Shown here: positions 1 through 7,939 of the stretch, one piece after another
Position numbering within the stretch: position 1 is the stretch's first letter
Layout of the letters: every line of letters starts with the position of its first letter
Assembly (NCBI RefSeq): GCF_000397065.2
Contig: NZ_KE007317.1
Location: 4,969-68,968, forward strand
Length of the DNA: 64,000 nucleotides
Reading direction: 5' to 3'
Origin: Marinobacter lipolyticus SM19
GTDB lineage: Bacteria; Pseudomonadota; Gammaproteobacteria; Pseudomonadales; Oleiphilaceae
The notes under the pieces: model-generated
The model's input: only the letters and a program-made list of their open reading frames with translations
What the model was told of the DNA's origin: nothing
Databases searched by the model: none
Position numbers and translations under genes: made by a program

Positions 1-586
1 CCTGGCACTGACCATGACGGCCTACTCCGTTACCTCGCACCGGCTGTCGCCGATACCGTTTGTTTATAACCACCGCCACGATTGCGGTGGATGAACCTGA
101 ACTCAAAGGTATCAGATCCTGACTGAAATTTCGGCGGACAGCCCAAAACGACGAACACCGATTTTGCTACCAACGCCGCTGACGATTGAAGCAACCAAAC
201 CAGACGCGGACTCTGACGGCCTTGGCACTCTCACAATTGCCGGGTTTAGCTGCCAGACCCGGCGCCAAGGCCACTGGCACACGGCCACCCAAAAGACCGA
301 AGCCTTTGCCATTAACAGTGATTAAACCGAAGCCAAATCCCCGACATAAATATGACTGCTTCGTTATTACGCTTCATTATTCCATTAATCGCCGCAATGC
401 CAGTCAAAAATAGACATAAAAACAGAACCTTGCAAATCTGATGCGATCAATTCTGCACAATGTGGCGTGATAACGAAGCGGTCGCGTTCTTGAAATAACG
501 AGTCGGTCAAATGATCACAGCAGCCCAAACAAAAAAGGCCCGAAGCTTTCACTCCAGGCCTTCTCATCAATCACCGGTCAATCACC
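1..586. other. Left-edge region without a supportable gene
   Basis: No reading frame here has a convincing start, ribosome-binding site and recognisable product. A frame open from about 101 to 325 encodes a short acidic DADSDG stretch resembling a calcium-binding loop, but it has no start codon and matches no family I know. Positions 330-500 are clearly more AT-rich than the neighbouring genes. The right end holds the terminator of the nrdJ operon. A gene may end just left of the window, but this cannot be told from the sequence. Confidence 0.5.
531..562 (-). terminator. Terminator of the nrdJ operon
   Basis: Read on the minus strand, AAGGCC and GGCCTT form a 6-bp stem with a long loop, followed by a run of T. 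It lies 25 bases after the stop codon of nrdJb. The stem is short, so its efficiency is uncertain. Confidence 0.55.
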
Positions 587-1282
587 TCAACCGCACTTAC
601 TATCGCCACAAGACAGGCAAGTCGCACACCCGTCCATCACGATCACCGCCTTGGTGCTGCACTTGCCACACATGGTGGCGTTGGCGGGGTAGTCGCTGGC
701 TTTTTCGTCGTTCGTGGCCGTGGTGTGGCTGGCTTCGAACTCGGCGCGCTTTTCGGCGAGGATGCGCTTGGTGGTTTCGCTCATTTCCTCGTTTTCCAGC
801 AGGCCGATGGCCTTCAGGTGCTTCTCGATCACGGCGCCGATTTCAGCCACCAGGGACGGCATGAATACGCCGCCTTTCTTGAAGTAGCCACCGTTGGGGT
901 CGTACACACTGCGCAGCTCTTCCACCAGGAAGGTCACGTCGCCACCCTTGCGGAATACCGCGGAGATAACGCGGGTGAGGGCGATGACCCACTGGAAGTG
1001 TTCCATCGACTTGGAGTTGATGAACACTTCGTACGGCTGCCGGCTTTCGTGGTCGGTGTCTTCGTTGAGCAGGATGTCGTTGATGGTGATGTACATCGCG
1101 TGCTCGGCCACCGGCGGCTTGATCTTGTAAGTGGTGCCCAGCAAGAAGTCCGGCCGTTCGATGTATTCGTTCATCTCAACGGGTTTGGTTTCTGCGTGCA
1201 CCGGTGCCTGATGTTCGGTGGCTTCGGGGTCGGCTTTCTTTACGCGGTAGCCGACGATTTTGTTGCTGATTTTAACTGTCAT
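587..1282 (-). CDS. nrdJb: Class II ribonucleotide reductase, small C-terminal subunit NrdJb
   Basis: 231-residue protein matching the separately encoded C-terminal part of the split adenosylcobalamin-dependent ribonucleotide reductase known from Pseudomonas. The middle carries the TSCPD-type domain (around residues 48-160). The tail (about 205-231) is rich in cysteine, with CxxC, CxxC and a final CG. In this family these cysteines re-reduce the active-site disulfide of the large subunit and may bind metal. It starts 28 bases after the nrdJa stop codon, with AGGACA before the ATG, so the two are clearly one operon. Role: reduction of ribonucleotides to deoxyribonucleotides independent of oxygen, in the cytoplasm. 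The assignment as NrdJb is strong; the exact redox role of each cysteine is inferred. Confidence 0.88.
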   Translation of the reverse strand: MTVKISNKIVGYRVKKADPEATEHQAPVHAETKPVEMNEYIERPDFLLGTTYKIKPPVAEHAMYITINDILLNEDTDHESRQPYEVFINSKSMEHFQWVIALTRVISAVFRKGGDVTFLVEELRSVYDPNGGYFKKGGVFMPSLVAEIGAVIEKHLKAIGLLENEEMSETTKRILAEKRAEFEASHTTATNDEKASDYPANATMCGKCSTKAVIVMDGCATCLSCGDSKCG

Positions 1283-1310
1283 GTTCGTTGTCCTGTGTCG
1301 GGTTCCCGGA

Positions 1311-3449
1311 TCAGTATTTACCGTAGGTGCCTTCTTTGAGGGCGTCGAAGAGGTTGGCGGCGTTGTGGATCTCGCCGTCGTACTCGACTTGTTCGTTGCC
1401 CTTAAGGGTCACCTTGCTGCCGTCGTCCAGTGTGAATTCGTAGAGGGTGTTCTCCAGATCCTTCTCTTTCACCAGTACACCCTGGAACGCCTCGGGGTTG
1501 AAGCGGAAGGTGGTGCAACCCTTCAGGCCCTTGTCGTAGGCGTACATGTAGATGCCCTTGAAGTCCGGGTAGGCGAAGTCCGTGGGCACGTTGGCAGTCT
1601 TGGAGATGGAGGAATCCACCCACTTCTGCGCTGCGGCCTGGATGTCCACGTGCTGGGTCGGCGTGACGTCATCGGAGGTGGTGAAGTAGCTTGGCAGCTT
1701 CTTGTCTTCGTCCTCGGAGAACGGCATCGCGCCCTGGTTCACCAGGTGGCGGTAGGCCAGCAGTTCGAAGGAGAACACGTCTACCTTTTCCTTGGTCTTG
1801 CGGCCTTCGCGGATGATGTTCCGGGCGTAGTGGTGCGAGAAGCTTGGCTCAATGCCGTTACTGGCGTTGTTGGCCAGTGACAGGCTGATGGTGCCGGTCG
1901 GCGCGATGGAGGTGTGGTGCGTGAAGCGGCCACCTTTCTCGGCCAGCTTTTCGACCAGTTCCGGTTCCACGCCGGCAATCTGCTGCATGTAGCGGCTGTA
2001 CTTGGCGTGCAGCAGTTTACCCTTGAGCTTGTCACCCAGCTGGTAGCCGTCTTCGCTCAGCTGCGGGCACTTGGACAGCATCTTGGGGGTAATCTCGAAC
2101 TCGTCGTCCATGATCGGCGCGGGGCCTTTCTCTTCGGCCAGGGCCAGGGACTGGCGCCAGCCTTCCACGGCCATCTCGCGCACCACTTCTTCGGTGAACT
2201 CTACGGATTCTTCAGAACCGTAGGGCATGCGCAGCATGGCAAGGGTGGAACCCAAACCGAGGATGCCCATGCCGTGGCGGCGCTTGTAGGTGATTTCGTG
2301 GCGCTGTTCTTCCAGCGGCAGGCCGTTGATCTCTACCACGTTGTCCAGCATGCGGGTGAAAATGCCCACCACCTTGCGGTACTTCTCATAGTTGAAGCTG
2401 GCCTTGTCGGTGAACGGGTAGTCCACGAACTTGGTCAGGTTCACCGAGCCCAGCAGGCAGCTGCCGTATGGGGGCAGGGGCTGCTCGCCACAGGGGTTGG
2501 TGGCGCGGATGTCTTCGCAGAACCAGTTGTTGTTCATCTGGTTGACCTTGTCGATCAGGATGAAGCCGGGCTCTGCGTAGTCGTAGGTGCTGGTCATGAT
2601 GGTGTCCCAGATGAACTGGGCTTTCAGGGTGCGGTAGATGCGGCACGCCACCTTGCCTTCATCGTTGACCACGTAGCCTTCCAGGATCGGGAAGTCGCGG
2701 TAGACGAACTGTTCCGGATCGTTCAGGTCCAGGCCTTCTTCTTCCACTTCCTTCTCGGTGACCGGGAAGGACAGGTGCCAGTCGTCACCGTTGCGGACGG
2801 CTTCGATAAAGTCTTCGGTGATCAGCAGCGACAGGTTGAACTGGCGCAGGCGGCCGTCTTCACGCTTGGCCTGGATGAAGTCGATGATGTCCGGGTGGTG
2901 AACGTCGAAGGTGGCCATCTGGGCACCGCGGCGGCCACCGGCGGAAGACACGGTGAAGCACATGCGGTCGAAGATATCCATGAAGGACAGCGGGCCGGAG
3001 GTGGTGGCACCGGCGCCAGCGACATAAGCGCCACGGGGGCGCAGGGTGGAGAACTCGTAGCCAATGCCGCAGCCTGCTTTCAGGGTCAGGCCGGCTTCGT
3101 GGTTCTTTTCCAGGATGTCGTTCATGGAATCCTGAACGGAGCCAGACACAGTGCAGTTAATAGTGGAGGTGGCCGGTTTGTGGGCCTCGGCGCCGGCGTT
3201 GGAGGTAATACGACCCGCCGGGATCGCGCCGTGTTTAAGGGCCCAGATAAAGTCCTTCATGTGCTTGGCGCGGTTGGCCTTGGCTTCCACCTGGGAAAGG
3301 GCAGTCGCTACGCGTTCGTAGGTCGCGTTGATGTCCTTATCGACAGGTTCGCCGGTCTTGGTCTTGAGCTGGTACTTGCTGTTCCAGATATCAAGCGAAG
3401 CTTCCTGCATTGGAATTGTTGTTACCACTGCCTGTGCTTTAGCGTTCAT
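1311..3449 (-). CDS. nrdJa: Adenosylcobalamin-dependent ribonucleotide reductase, catalytic subunit NrdJa
   Basis: 712-residue catalytic subunit of class II (B12-dependent) ribonucleotide reductase. The radical-site motif NPCGE is near residue 320. Partner cysteines lie in NCTVSG (about 99) and GSCLLGSVNL (about 331), and the PTGTISL loop is towards the end. It lacks the C-terminal cysteine tail, which is supplied by nrdJb just downstream. I placed the start at the ATG at 3449 because AGGGG stands 10 bases before it; an in-frame ATG at 3458 is only 1 base from that sequence. No ATP-cone is evident at the N terminus. The leader from the predicted promoter is about 230 bases and shows no B12 riboswitch consensus. 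NrdR-like boxes overlap the promoter, suggesting repression when deoxynucleotides are plentiful. Confidence 0.93.
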   Translation of the reverse strand: MNAKAQAVVTTIPMQEASLDIWNSKYQLKTKTGEPVDKDINATYERVATALSQVEAKANRAKHMKDFIWALKHGAIPAGRITSNAGAEAHKPATSTINCTVSGSVQDSMNDILEKNHEAGLTLKAGCGIGYEFSTLRPRGAYVAGAGATTSGPLSFMDIFDRMCFTVSSAGGRRGAQMATFDVHHPDIIDFIQAKREDGRLRQFNLSLLITEDFIEAVRNGDDWHLSFPVTEKEVEEEGLDLNDPEQFVYRDFPILEGYVVNDEGKVACRIYRTLKAQFIWDTIMTSTYDYAEPGFILIDKVNQMNNNWFCEDIRATNPCGEQPLPPYGSCLLGSVNLTKFVDYPFTDKASFNYEKYRKVVGIFTRMLDNVVEINGLPLEEQRHEITYKRRHGMGILGLGSTLAMLRMPYGSEESVEFTEEVVREMAVEGWRQSLALAEEKGPAPIMDDEFEITPKMLSKCPQLSEDGYQLGDKLKGKLLHAKYSRYMQQIAGVEPELVEKLAEKGGRFTHHTSIAPTGTISLSLANNASNGIEPSFSHHYARNIIREGRKTKEKVDVFSFELLAYRHLVNQGAMPFSEDEDKKLPSYFTTSDDVTPTQHVDIQAAAQKWVDSSISKTANVPTDFAYPDFKGIYMYAYDKGLKGCTTFRFNPEAFQGVLVKEKDLENTLYEFTLDDGSKVTLKGNEQVEYDGEIHNAANLFDALKEGTYGKY

Positions 3450-3657
3450 TGCCACCATACCCCTATTGAACTTGCTGATTTTTTACGGGCCAGGCTGCGT
3501 GCCCTGGCCGAATTGTGCTCTTGTTGGACAAAACCACTACATGTGGTGTTGACCTCGCCAGACTTTTGCCGTTTTCCGGGGAAAGGCCGTGGCTGCAAGC
3601 GGCAGCCCTGGCGCCCCGGACGGCTTATTTGGGCGATGGTCAGAAAACACCCAATAA

Positions 3658-3704
3658 ACCCTATATATGGGCCTCTTTCGAATGAGTATAACAGGATATA
3701 GTGG
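3658..3704 (-). promoter_or_regulatory. Pair of NrdR-like boxes at the nrdJ promoter
   Basis: Two sites resemble the NrdR consensus (acaCwAtATaTwGtgt): 3658-3673 with core CCATATATAG and 3689-3704 with core CTATATCCTG on the minus strand, each matching 11 of 16 positions by hand. Their cores start exactly 31 bp apart, the spacing known for tandem NrdR boxes. One lies in the promoter spacer and the other just after the expected transcription start. A further similar palindrome (12 of 16) is at 3534-3549 in the leader, 124 bp (four times 31) from the first. Confidence 0.55.
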
Positions 3705-3712
3705 TCTGTGAA
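3685..3712 (-). promoter_or_regulatory. Sigma-70 promoter of nrdJab
   Basis: On the minus strand TTCACA (3712-3707) and TATACT (3690-3685) are separated by 16 bases, each matching 5 of 6 consensus positions. Transcription would start near 3678, about 230 bases before the nrdJa start codon. Confidence 0.55.
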
Positions 3713-4012
3713 TAAGAAGACAACTATCGCTTGGGTGTCTGGGGCAAAGAAAATCAATGGATAAGGGCTTGAATCCGGGGAATTGCCCGTAAAATCGCCA
3801 AGTTGGACGTTTGGCCTACAAAGCACAACATGTTGTGGTTAAAAATTACCCGAAAAAAGTTGGCGTGTAGTTCACCAACTCAGGTAATTGTGACCGCTGC
3901 ACGTACCCGTCATCGACGTGTCGCTAAAGTAGCGGGGTGGTGTCGAAGACTGCAGTGGCCCACAGGAAGTGATAACGACTATAAAAGGAACGGAATAAAA
4001 AGGAACATAATA

Positions 4013-4831
4013 ATGAAAGGCCTGAAACCAACAGTGCTTGCGCTGGGCATCTTTGCGGTGCCGACCATGGGGCTGGCTGACATCCGCTTGCTGGATGACA
4101 GTGCCATGGGGGAGATTACCGGCCAGGCGGGTGTCTCCATTGAGCTGGAAACCAAAATCGATATCGACCAGTTCCTGTACGTCGATGAGGGTGCGTTCGC
4201 GGTGAACGACATCAGCATTGGTGGTGCGGAACGAACGGACTTCTTCGGCTTTGCCGGGATTGGTGGGCCAACCGCCAATAACCGTTTGGACAACATCCGC
4301 ATTGATATCGATGTGCTGGCCGATGGCGATGCCGCCATCAACATTGTGCCAACCAACTTTGCCGCCGTGGATTTCCGTATAACCACCGGGGCGTGGGAAT
4401 TGCTGGCCACCGATGGCAGCGGTGATTACACCCGGCTGGTCGACAACTTCTACGCCGAGGGTCTGATGGCGCGGGGATCGGTCCATTTGGATACCGAAAC
4501 CGATGTGATGCGACTGCGCACGGCGTTTGCCATCGAGACCATGGACTTCGATGTGCCATTCCTGGCCATGGGCGTGCGTGGTTTGCAGATCACCGGGGCG
4601 GATTTTGATTCGACCTTTTCCAGCCCGCTGGACCTGTTCGCGGAGGTGGATCTGTACATCTACCACGGGGAACGGCTGTCGGGCGGCGGTTCGTCCCTGG
4701 CGATTGATATGCCATCGTTCCGCGCGGACGTCGGGATCGAAGAGGTGATTATTGGTCAGCAGTCGATTGGCCGGGTGTTCGTGGACGATCTGGCGATCAC
4801 CGATACCGCGATGAGGGTATACGGCCACTGA
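4013..4831 (+). CDS. Secreted DUF6160-like protein
   Basis: 272 residues. Residues 1-22 form a Sec signal peptide, ending at GLA before DIRLLDDSAMGEITGQAG. That opening (LDD..M..ITGQAGV) is characteristic of the DUF6160 family, found in several paralogues in Marinobacter and related to proteins of a putative Acinetobacter pilus system (FilA-like). The rest is rich in Asp and Ile with alternating hydrophobic residues, suggesting a beta-rich extracytoplasmic protein. No cysteines or catalytic motif are seen. The start is set by the signal peptide and the ribosome-binding site AAAGGAAC. Function is unknown; the family link is from memory of the N-terminal motif. It stands alone between the divergent nrdJ operon and a strong terminator. 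Confidence 0.6.
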   Translation: MKGLKPTVLALGIFAVPTMGLADIRLLDDSAMGEITGQAGVSIELETKIDIDQFLYVDEGAFAVNDISIGGAERTDFFGFAGIGGPTANNRLDNIRIDIDVLADGDAAINIVPTNFAAVDFRITTGAWELLATDGSGDYTRLVDNFYAEGLMARGSVHLDTETDVMRLRTAFAIETMDFDVPFLAMGVRGLQITGADFDSTFSSPLDLFAEVDLYIYHGERLSGGGSSLAIDMPSFRADVGIEEVIIGQQSIGRVFVDDLAITDTAMRVYGH

Positions 4832-4849
4832 TCAGCAGTGTGAAAAAGC

Positions 4850-4876
4850 AAAAGGCGGGATCGTGTCCCGCCTTTT
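4850..4876. terminator. Bidirectional terminator
   Basis: An 11-bp perfect stem (AAAAGGCGGGA paired with TCCCGCCTTTT) with a 5-base loop lies between two convergent genes. It has T runs in both directions, so it should serve both the DUF6160 gene and the ABC operon. Confidence 0.85.
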
Positions 4877-4900
4877 GTGGTTCTGGGGGTAGGGTGCTTG

Positions 4901-5695
4901 TCAGTCCAGCAACAGGCTGTCGTCGTCGATTTCCAGCCCCCGCTGCTTCTCGAACAGTCCCAGCAGGTCTTTGACTTCCAGGCCTTCGCGTTTCTCTCCC
5001 TCGATATCAAACACCACTTCACCCTGGTGAAGCATGACGGTGCGATCACCGACTTCCAGCGCCTGCTTCATGCTGTGGGTAACCATCAGCGCGGTGAGTT
5101 TCTGCTCTTCGATGATCTGGGTGGTGAGCTCGAGGACGAAGGCAGCGGTTTTCGGGTCCAATGCCGCGGTGTGCTCGTCCAGCAGCAGGATGGCGGAGGG
5201 CGTCAGGCTTGCCATCAGCAGGCTGACGGCCTGGCGCTGACCACCGGACAACAGGCCCATCTTGTCGCCCAGGCGGTTCTCGAGCCCGAGCTTGAGGGAG
5301 GACAGGCTGCTACGGAACCGTTCCATGTATTCCTTCTTTACGGCGGCTGTCAGTCCCCGGCGCTGGCCACGCTTGATGGCCAGGGCCAGGTTTTCTTCGA
5401 TGGTCAGGCCCTCGCAGGTGCCGGCCAGTGGGTCCTGGAACACCCGGGCAACGCGGCCCGCGCGCTTGTGGGTGGGCAGTTTGGTGACGTCCTGGTTGTC
5501 GACAATGATCTTGCCGCTGTCCACCATCACTTCGCCGGCGAGGGCGTTGAGGAAGGTGGATTTGCCGGCGCCGTTGCTGCCGATCACGGTGACAAACTCA
5601 CCCTGGTTGACGGTCAGGCTCATGCCCCGCAGCGCGGGGTTTTCCAGGGGTGTGCCCTTGCCAAACGTCAGTCTGAGATCCGTTGCGCTAATCAT
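4901..5695 (-). CDS. ABC importer ATP-binding protein (TrpZ/COG1101 type)
   Basis: 264-residue ABC ATPase. Walker A GSNGAGKST is at residues 39-47, the signature LLSGGQRQAVSL near 150, and Walker B ILLLDEHTAAL near 170, followed by the switch histidine in VTHS. It is the last gene of a three-gene minus-strand set (binding protein, permease, ATPase), 10 bases after the permease stop codon. The set matches the COG2984/COG4120/COG1101 importers; characterised members in Gram-positive bacteria (TrpXYZ) take up tryptophan or other aromatic amino acids. The substrate here is not determined by the sequence. The gene ends just before the bidirectional terminator. Confidence 0.85.
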   Translation of the reverse strand: MISATDLRLTFGKGTPLENPALRGMSLTVNQGEFVTVIGSNGAGKSTFLNALAGEVMVDSGKIIVDNQDVTKLPTHKRAGRVARVFQDPLAGTCEGLTIEENLALAIKRGQRRGLTAAVKKEYMERFRSSLSSLKLGLENRLGDKMGLLSGGQRQAVSLLMASLTPSAILLLDEHTAALDPKTAAFVLELTTQIIEEQKLTALMVTHSMKQALEVGDRTVMLHQGEVVFDIEGEKREGLEVKDLLGLFEKQRGLEIDDDSLLLD

Positions 5696-5705
5696 GCTGT
5701 ACCTC

Positions 5706-6608
5706 TCAGGCTTTTTTGCGGGTGAGTTTGGCGGCGACCGAGGTGCGAACGCCGGGCAGGACGATCGCCAGGGTAACCAGTACCGCCGTGATCAGGTTCA
5801 GGTCCTGGGACTGCAACCCGAGGAACTCGGCGTTCAGGGCGAAGGCGATGGCCAGCCGGTAGATGATGGCGCCTGCCACGCACGCGATCAGCGCGCGAAC
5901 CACGGTGGAGGGCGTAATCACCGCTTCACCGCCAATCAGGGAGGCGAGGCCGATTACAATCACACCAACCCCCATTGTTACGTCTGCGGCACCCTGGCTC
6001 TGGGCAAACAGGGCGCCAGCCAGGCCCACCAGGCCGTTGGACAGCGCCACACCAAGGACGATCATGCCGCCGGTGGCGATACCCTGGGCCCGTGCCATGC
6101 GGGCGTTGGCGCCAGTCGCGCGCATCGCCAGACCGGTTTCAGATTTCATGAAGCGCCACAGCAGGATCAGGGATACCAGCACCACGATCACGAACAGCAC
6201 GACGGGCACCTGGTGGTAGGCCAGGCCCAGGTCATACCAGGGGGTGAGCACGGTTTCCTCGGTCAACAGCGCCACGTTGGGACGCCCCATGATGCGCAGG
6301 TTAACGGAATAGAGCGCGATCATGGTGAGGATGGACGCCAGCAGGTTAAGAATATTCAGCTTGACGTTGAGCAGGGCGGTGACCGCACCGGCGGCCATGC
6401 CGGCCAGTATGGCGGCACCGGTGGCAATCCAGGGGTTCCAGCCGGCCAGGATCAGCATGGCGGCGACGGCTGCCCCGAGGGGGAAACTGCCGTCGACGGT
6501 CAGGTCCGGAAAATCCAGGACCCGGAAAGAGATGTAGATACCGAAGGCGACCAGACCGTAGATCAGACCGGTTTCAATGGCGCCGTAGAGAGCAATGTCA
6601 CTGAGCAT
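5706..6608 (-). CDS. ABC importer permease (TrpY/COG4120 type)
   Basis: 300-residue integral membrane protein with about eight or nine hydrophobic segments and a BPD-transp-2 (branched-chain amino acid permease) character. The cytoplasmic loop AMRATGANARMARAQGIATGGM near the middle is the coupling region typical of this fold, and FPDLTVDGSFPLGAAV near the N terminus is conserved in COG4120 proteins. It is followed closely by the ATPase gene and preceded by the binding-protein gene, with a strong hairpin between. Substrate is unknown; an aromatic amino acid is the best family-based guess. Confidence 0.82.
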   Translation of the reverse strand: MLSDIALYGAIETGLIYGLVAFGIYISFRVLDFPDLTVDGSFPLGAAVAAMLILAGWNPWIATGAAILAGMAAGAVTALLNVKLNILNLLASILTMIALYSVNLRIMGRPNVALLTEETVLTPWYDLGLAYHQVPVVLFVIVVLVSLILLWRFMKSETGLAMRATGANARMARAQGIATGGMIVLGVALSNGLVGLAGALFAQSQGAADVTMGVGVIVIGLASLIGGEAVITPSTVVRALIACVAGAIIYRLAIAFALNAEFLGLQSQDLNLITAVLVTLAIVLPGVRTSVAAKLTRKKA

Positions 6609-6630
6609 GGGTAATATTCGCTGTAAAAGA

Positions 6631-6663
6631 ATACGGGCGGGCCCTTGTGAGGCCCGCCCGTAT
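6631..6663 (-). terminator. Strong hairpin between binding-protein and permease genes
   Basis: A perfect 13-bp GC-rich stem with a 7-base loop is followed on the minus strand by TTCTTTT. It sits in the 66-base gap of a single operon, so it probably acts as a partial terminator or an mRNA 3' stabiliser that makes the binding protein more abundant than the membrane parts. Confidence 0.75.
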
Positions 6664-6674
6664 GGAGTCAGGTG

Positions 6675-7649
6675 TTACTTATCGCTTTTGACGATTTCCT
6701 GGGCATCGTTGAGCACATCGTCGGACAGGGTAATGCCCATGCGCTCGGCTGCTGCGGGATTCACAAACAGGTTCAGCGTATCAACGGACTCAACCGCCAT
6801 TTCTGCAGTGTTGGCGCCGTTCAGCACTCGCACCACCATCTTGCCGGTCTGGCGGCCGTGGTCGTAGTAATCAAAGCCAAGGGCAGCGACGGCGCCACGG
6901 CTGACGGTGGCAGTATCCGCTGCGAATACCGGAATCTTGGCGCGCTCACCCACGGAAACCACGGCCTCGGCGGCGCTGATCACGGTGTTGTCGGTGGTCA
7001 GGTAGATGGCGTCTGCCTTGCCGACCAGCGAGCGGGCGGCACCCAGCACTTCGGAGGTCTTGGTGGCGGCGGCCTTGACCAGGGTCATGCCACGGGCCTG
7101 CAGGCGTTCTTCCAGCAGTTCCACCAGGGCCACAGCGTTGGCTTCGCCGGGGTTATAAACTGTACCGATGGCTTTGGCGTCCGGTACCAGGCGCTCCAGC
7201 AGGTCAATGTGGCGCTCAATCGGCAGCATATCGGTAACGCCGGAGATGTTGGCGCCGGGTGCTTCCAGGCTTTTTACCAGCTTGGCGCCGACCGGATCGG
7301 TCACCGCGGAGAATATGACCGGGATATTGCGGGCTGCGGCCGCCATGGTCTGGGCCGACGGCGTGGCAATGGCGACGATCACGTCCGGGCCTTCGCCAAC
7401 GAATTTGCGGGCAATCTGGGAGGCAATGGCGGCATTGCCCTGGGCGCTCTCGTGCATGAGCTTGAGGTTATCGCCTTCGTTGAACCCCTCTTCGGCCAGT
7501 TCATCCCTGACCCCCTGGTAAACCGCATCCAGGGCCGGATGTTCCACAATCTGGGTAACGGCAACTACCCGTGGTTCGTCGCCTTGTGCCAGTCCCGCTG
7601 CGGCCAGCAGGGTTGCACCAATCAGGGTTCGCAGAGTCTTCTTGGCCAT
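6675..7649 (-). CDS. ABC importer substrate-binding protein (TrpX/DUF534 type)
   Basis: 324 residues. An N-terminal signal peptide ends near GLAQG (about residue 23), and the mature protein has the two-lobed periplasmic binding fold of COG2984 (DUF534). Motifs include VTQIVEHPALD near the start, TPSAQTMAAAARNIPVIFSAVTDPVGAKLV in mid-protein and GVTDMLP. No lipobox cysteine is visible, so it should be free in the periplasm. It is the first gene of the operon and is divergent from the acyl-CoA synthetase gene. Relatives bind tryptophan or tyrosine; ligand identity here is an inference. Confidence 0.83.
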   Translation of the reverse strand: MAKKTLRTLIGATLLAAAGLAQGDEPRVVAVTQIVEHPALDAVYQGVRDELAEEGFNEGDNLKLMHESAQGNAAIASQIARKFVGEGPDVIVAIATPSAQTMAAAARNIPVIFSAVTDPVGAKLVKSLEAPGANISGVTDMLPIERHIDLLERLVPDAKAIGTVYNPGEANAVALVELLEERLQARGMTLVKAAATKTSEVLGAARSLVGKADAIYLTTDNTVISAAEAVVSVGERAKIPVFAADTATVSRGAVAALGFDYYDHGRQTGKMVVRVLNGANTAEMAVESVDTLNLFVNPAAAERMGITLSDDVLNDAQEIVKSDK

Positions 7650-7745
7650 AAGCCCTTTCTCCCGAGAGTGTTGAGCGGTGATTCATAGTTTTGAAGGGGC
7701 GCAAGTTTATCACACCGAATCCGCTTGCGGGGTAGGGGAAGTTAC

Positions 7746-7759
7746 TTGATTCGTATCAA
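7746..7759. promoter_or_regulatory. Perfect FNR/Anr box
   Basis: TTGATtcgtATCAA matches the FNR/Anr palindrome at all ten specified positions. For the rightward acyl-CoA synthetase gene its centre would be at -61.5 relative to a TATTAT (7802-7807) promoter, a known activating distance. For the leftward importer a GATAAA at 7711-7706 would place it near -53. Which gene it serves is open. Confidence 0.7.
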
Positions 7760-7939
7760 AGCGTTGCAGAAAATCCGCAAAAAGCCTGAGAAGTGCAATA
7801 GTATTATCGTCATCACGTTTTGACGGCAGGTGGTGTGTTGAAATACCCTACGAAAGTCTAATAAGCCCGCAAAGAGGCTGGCTCTCACAGGACACAGGTC
7901 ATCCCAATAACTCAAATAATCGCAAGCAAGGAAAGGTCC

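Larger units (their letters stand above)
3450..4012. other. Divergent intergenic region nrdJ / DUF6160 gene
   Basis: 563 bases between the start codons of two divergent genes. The left part is the nrdJ leader and promoter. The right part contains a perfect 14-bp palindrome, CACAACATGTTGTG, at 3824-3837, a possible operator for the rightward gene, and AAAGGAAC just before its ATG. The open frame can be extended upstream from 4013, but that extension lacks a signal peptide and a ribosome-binding site, so I treat it as non-coding. Confidence 0.5.

Noticed and set aside
101..325. Calcium-binding repeat protein fragment
   Set aside because: A single DADSDG stretch in a frame without start or ribosome-binding site is not enough to support a gene or pseudogene.
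3450..3678. Cobalamin riboswitch in the leader of the B12-dependent reductase
   Set aside because: The long leader suggested one, but I could not find the B12-box consensus on the minus strand.
1914..3701. Long open frame on the plus strand inside nrdJa (595 codons)
   Set aside because: It is antisense to a clearly conserved enzyme, has no matching ribosome-binding site, and its product is a low-complexity hydrophobic string typical of high-GC shadow frames.
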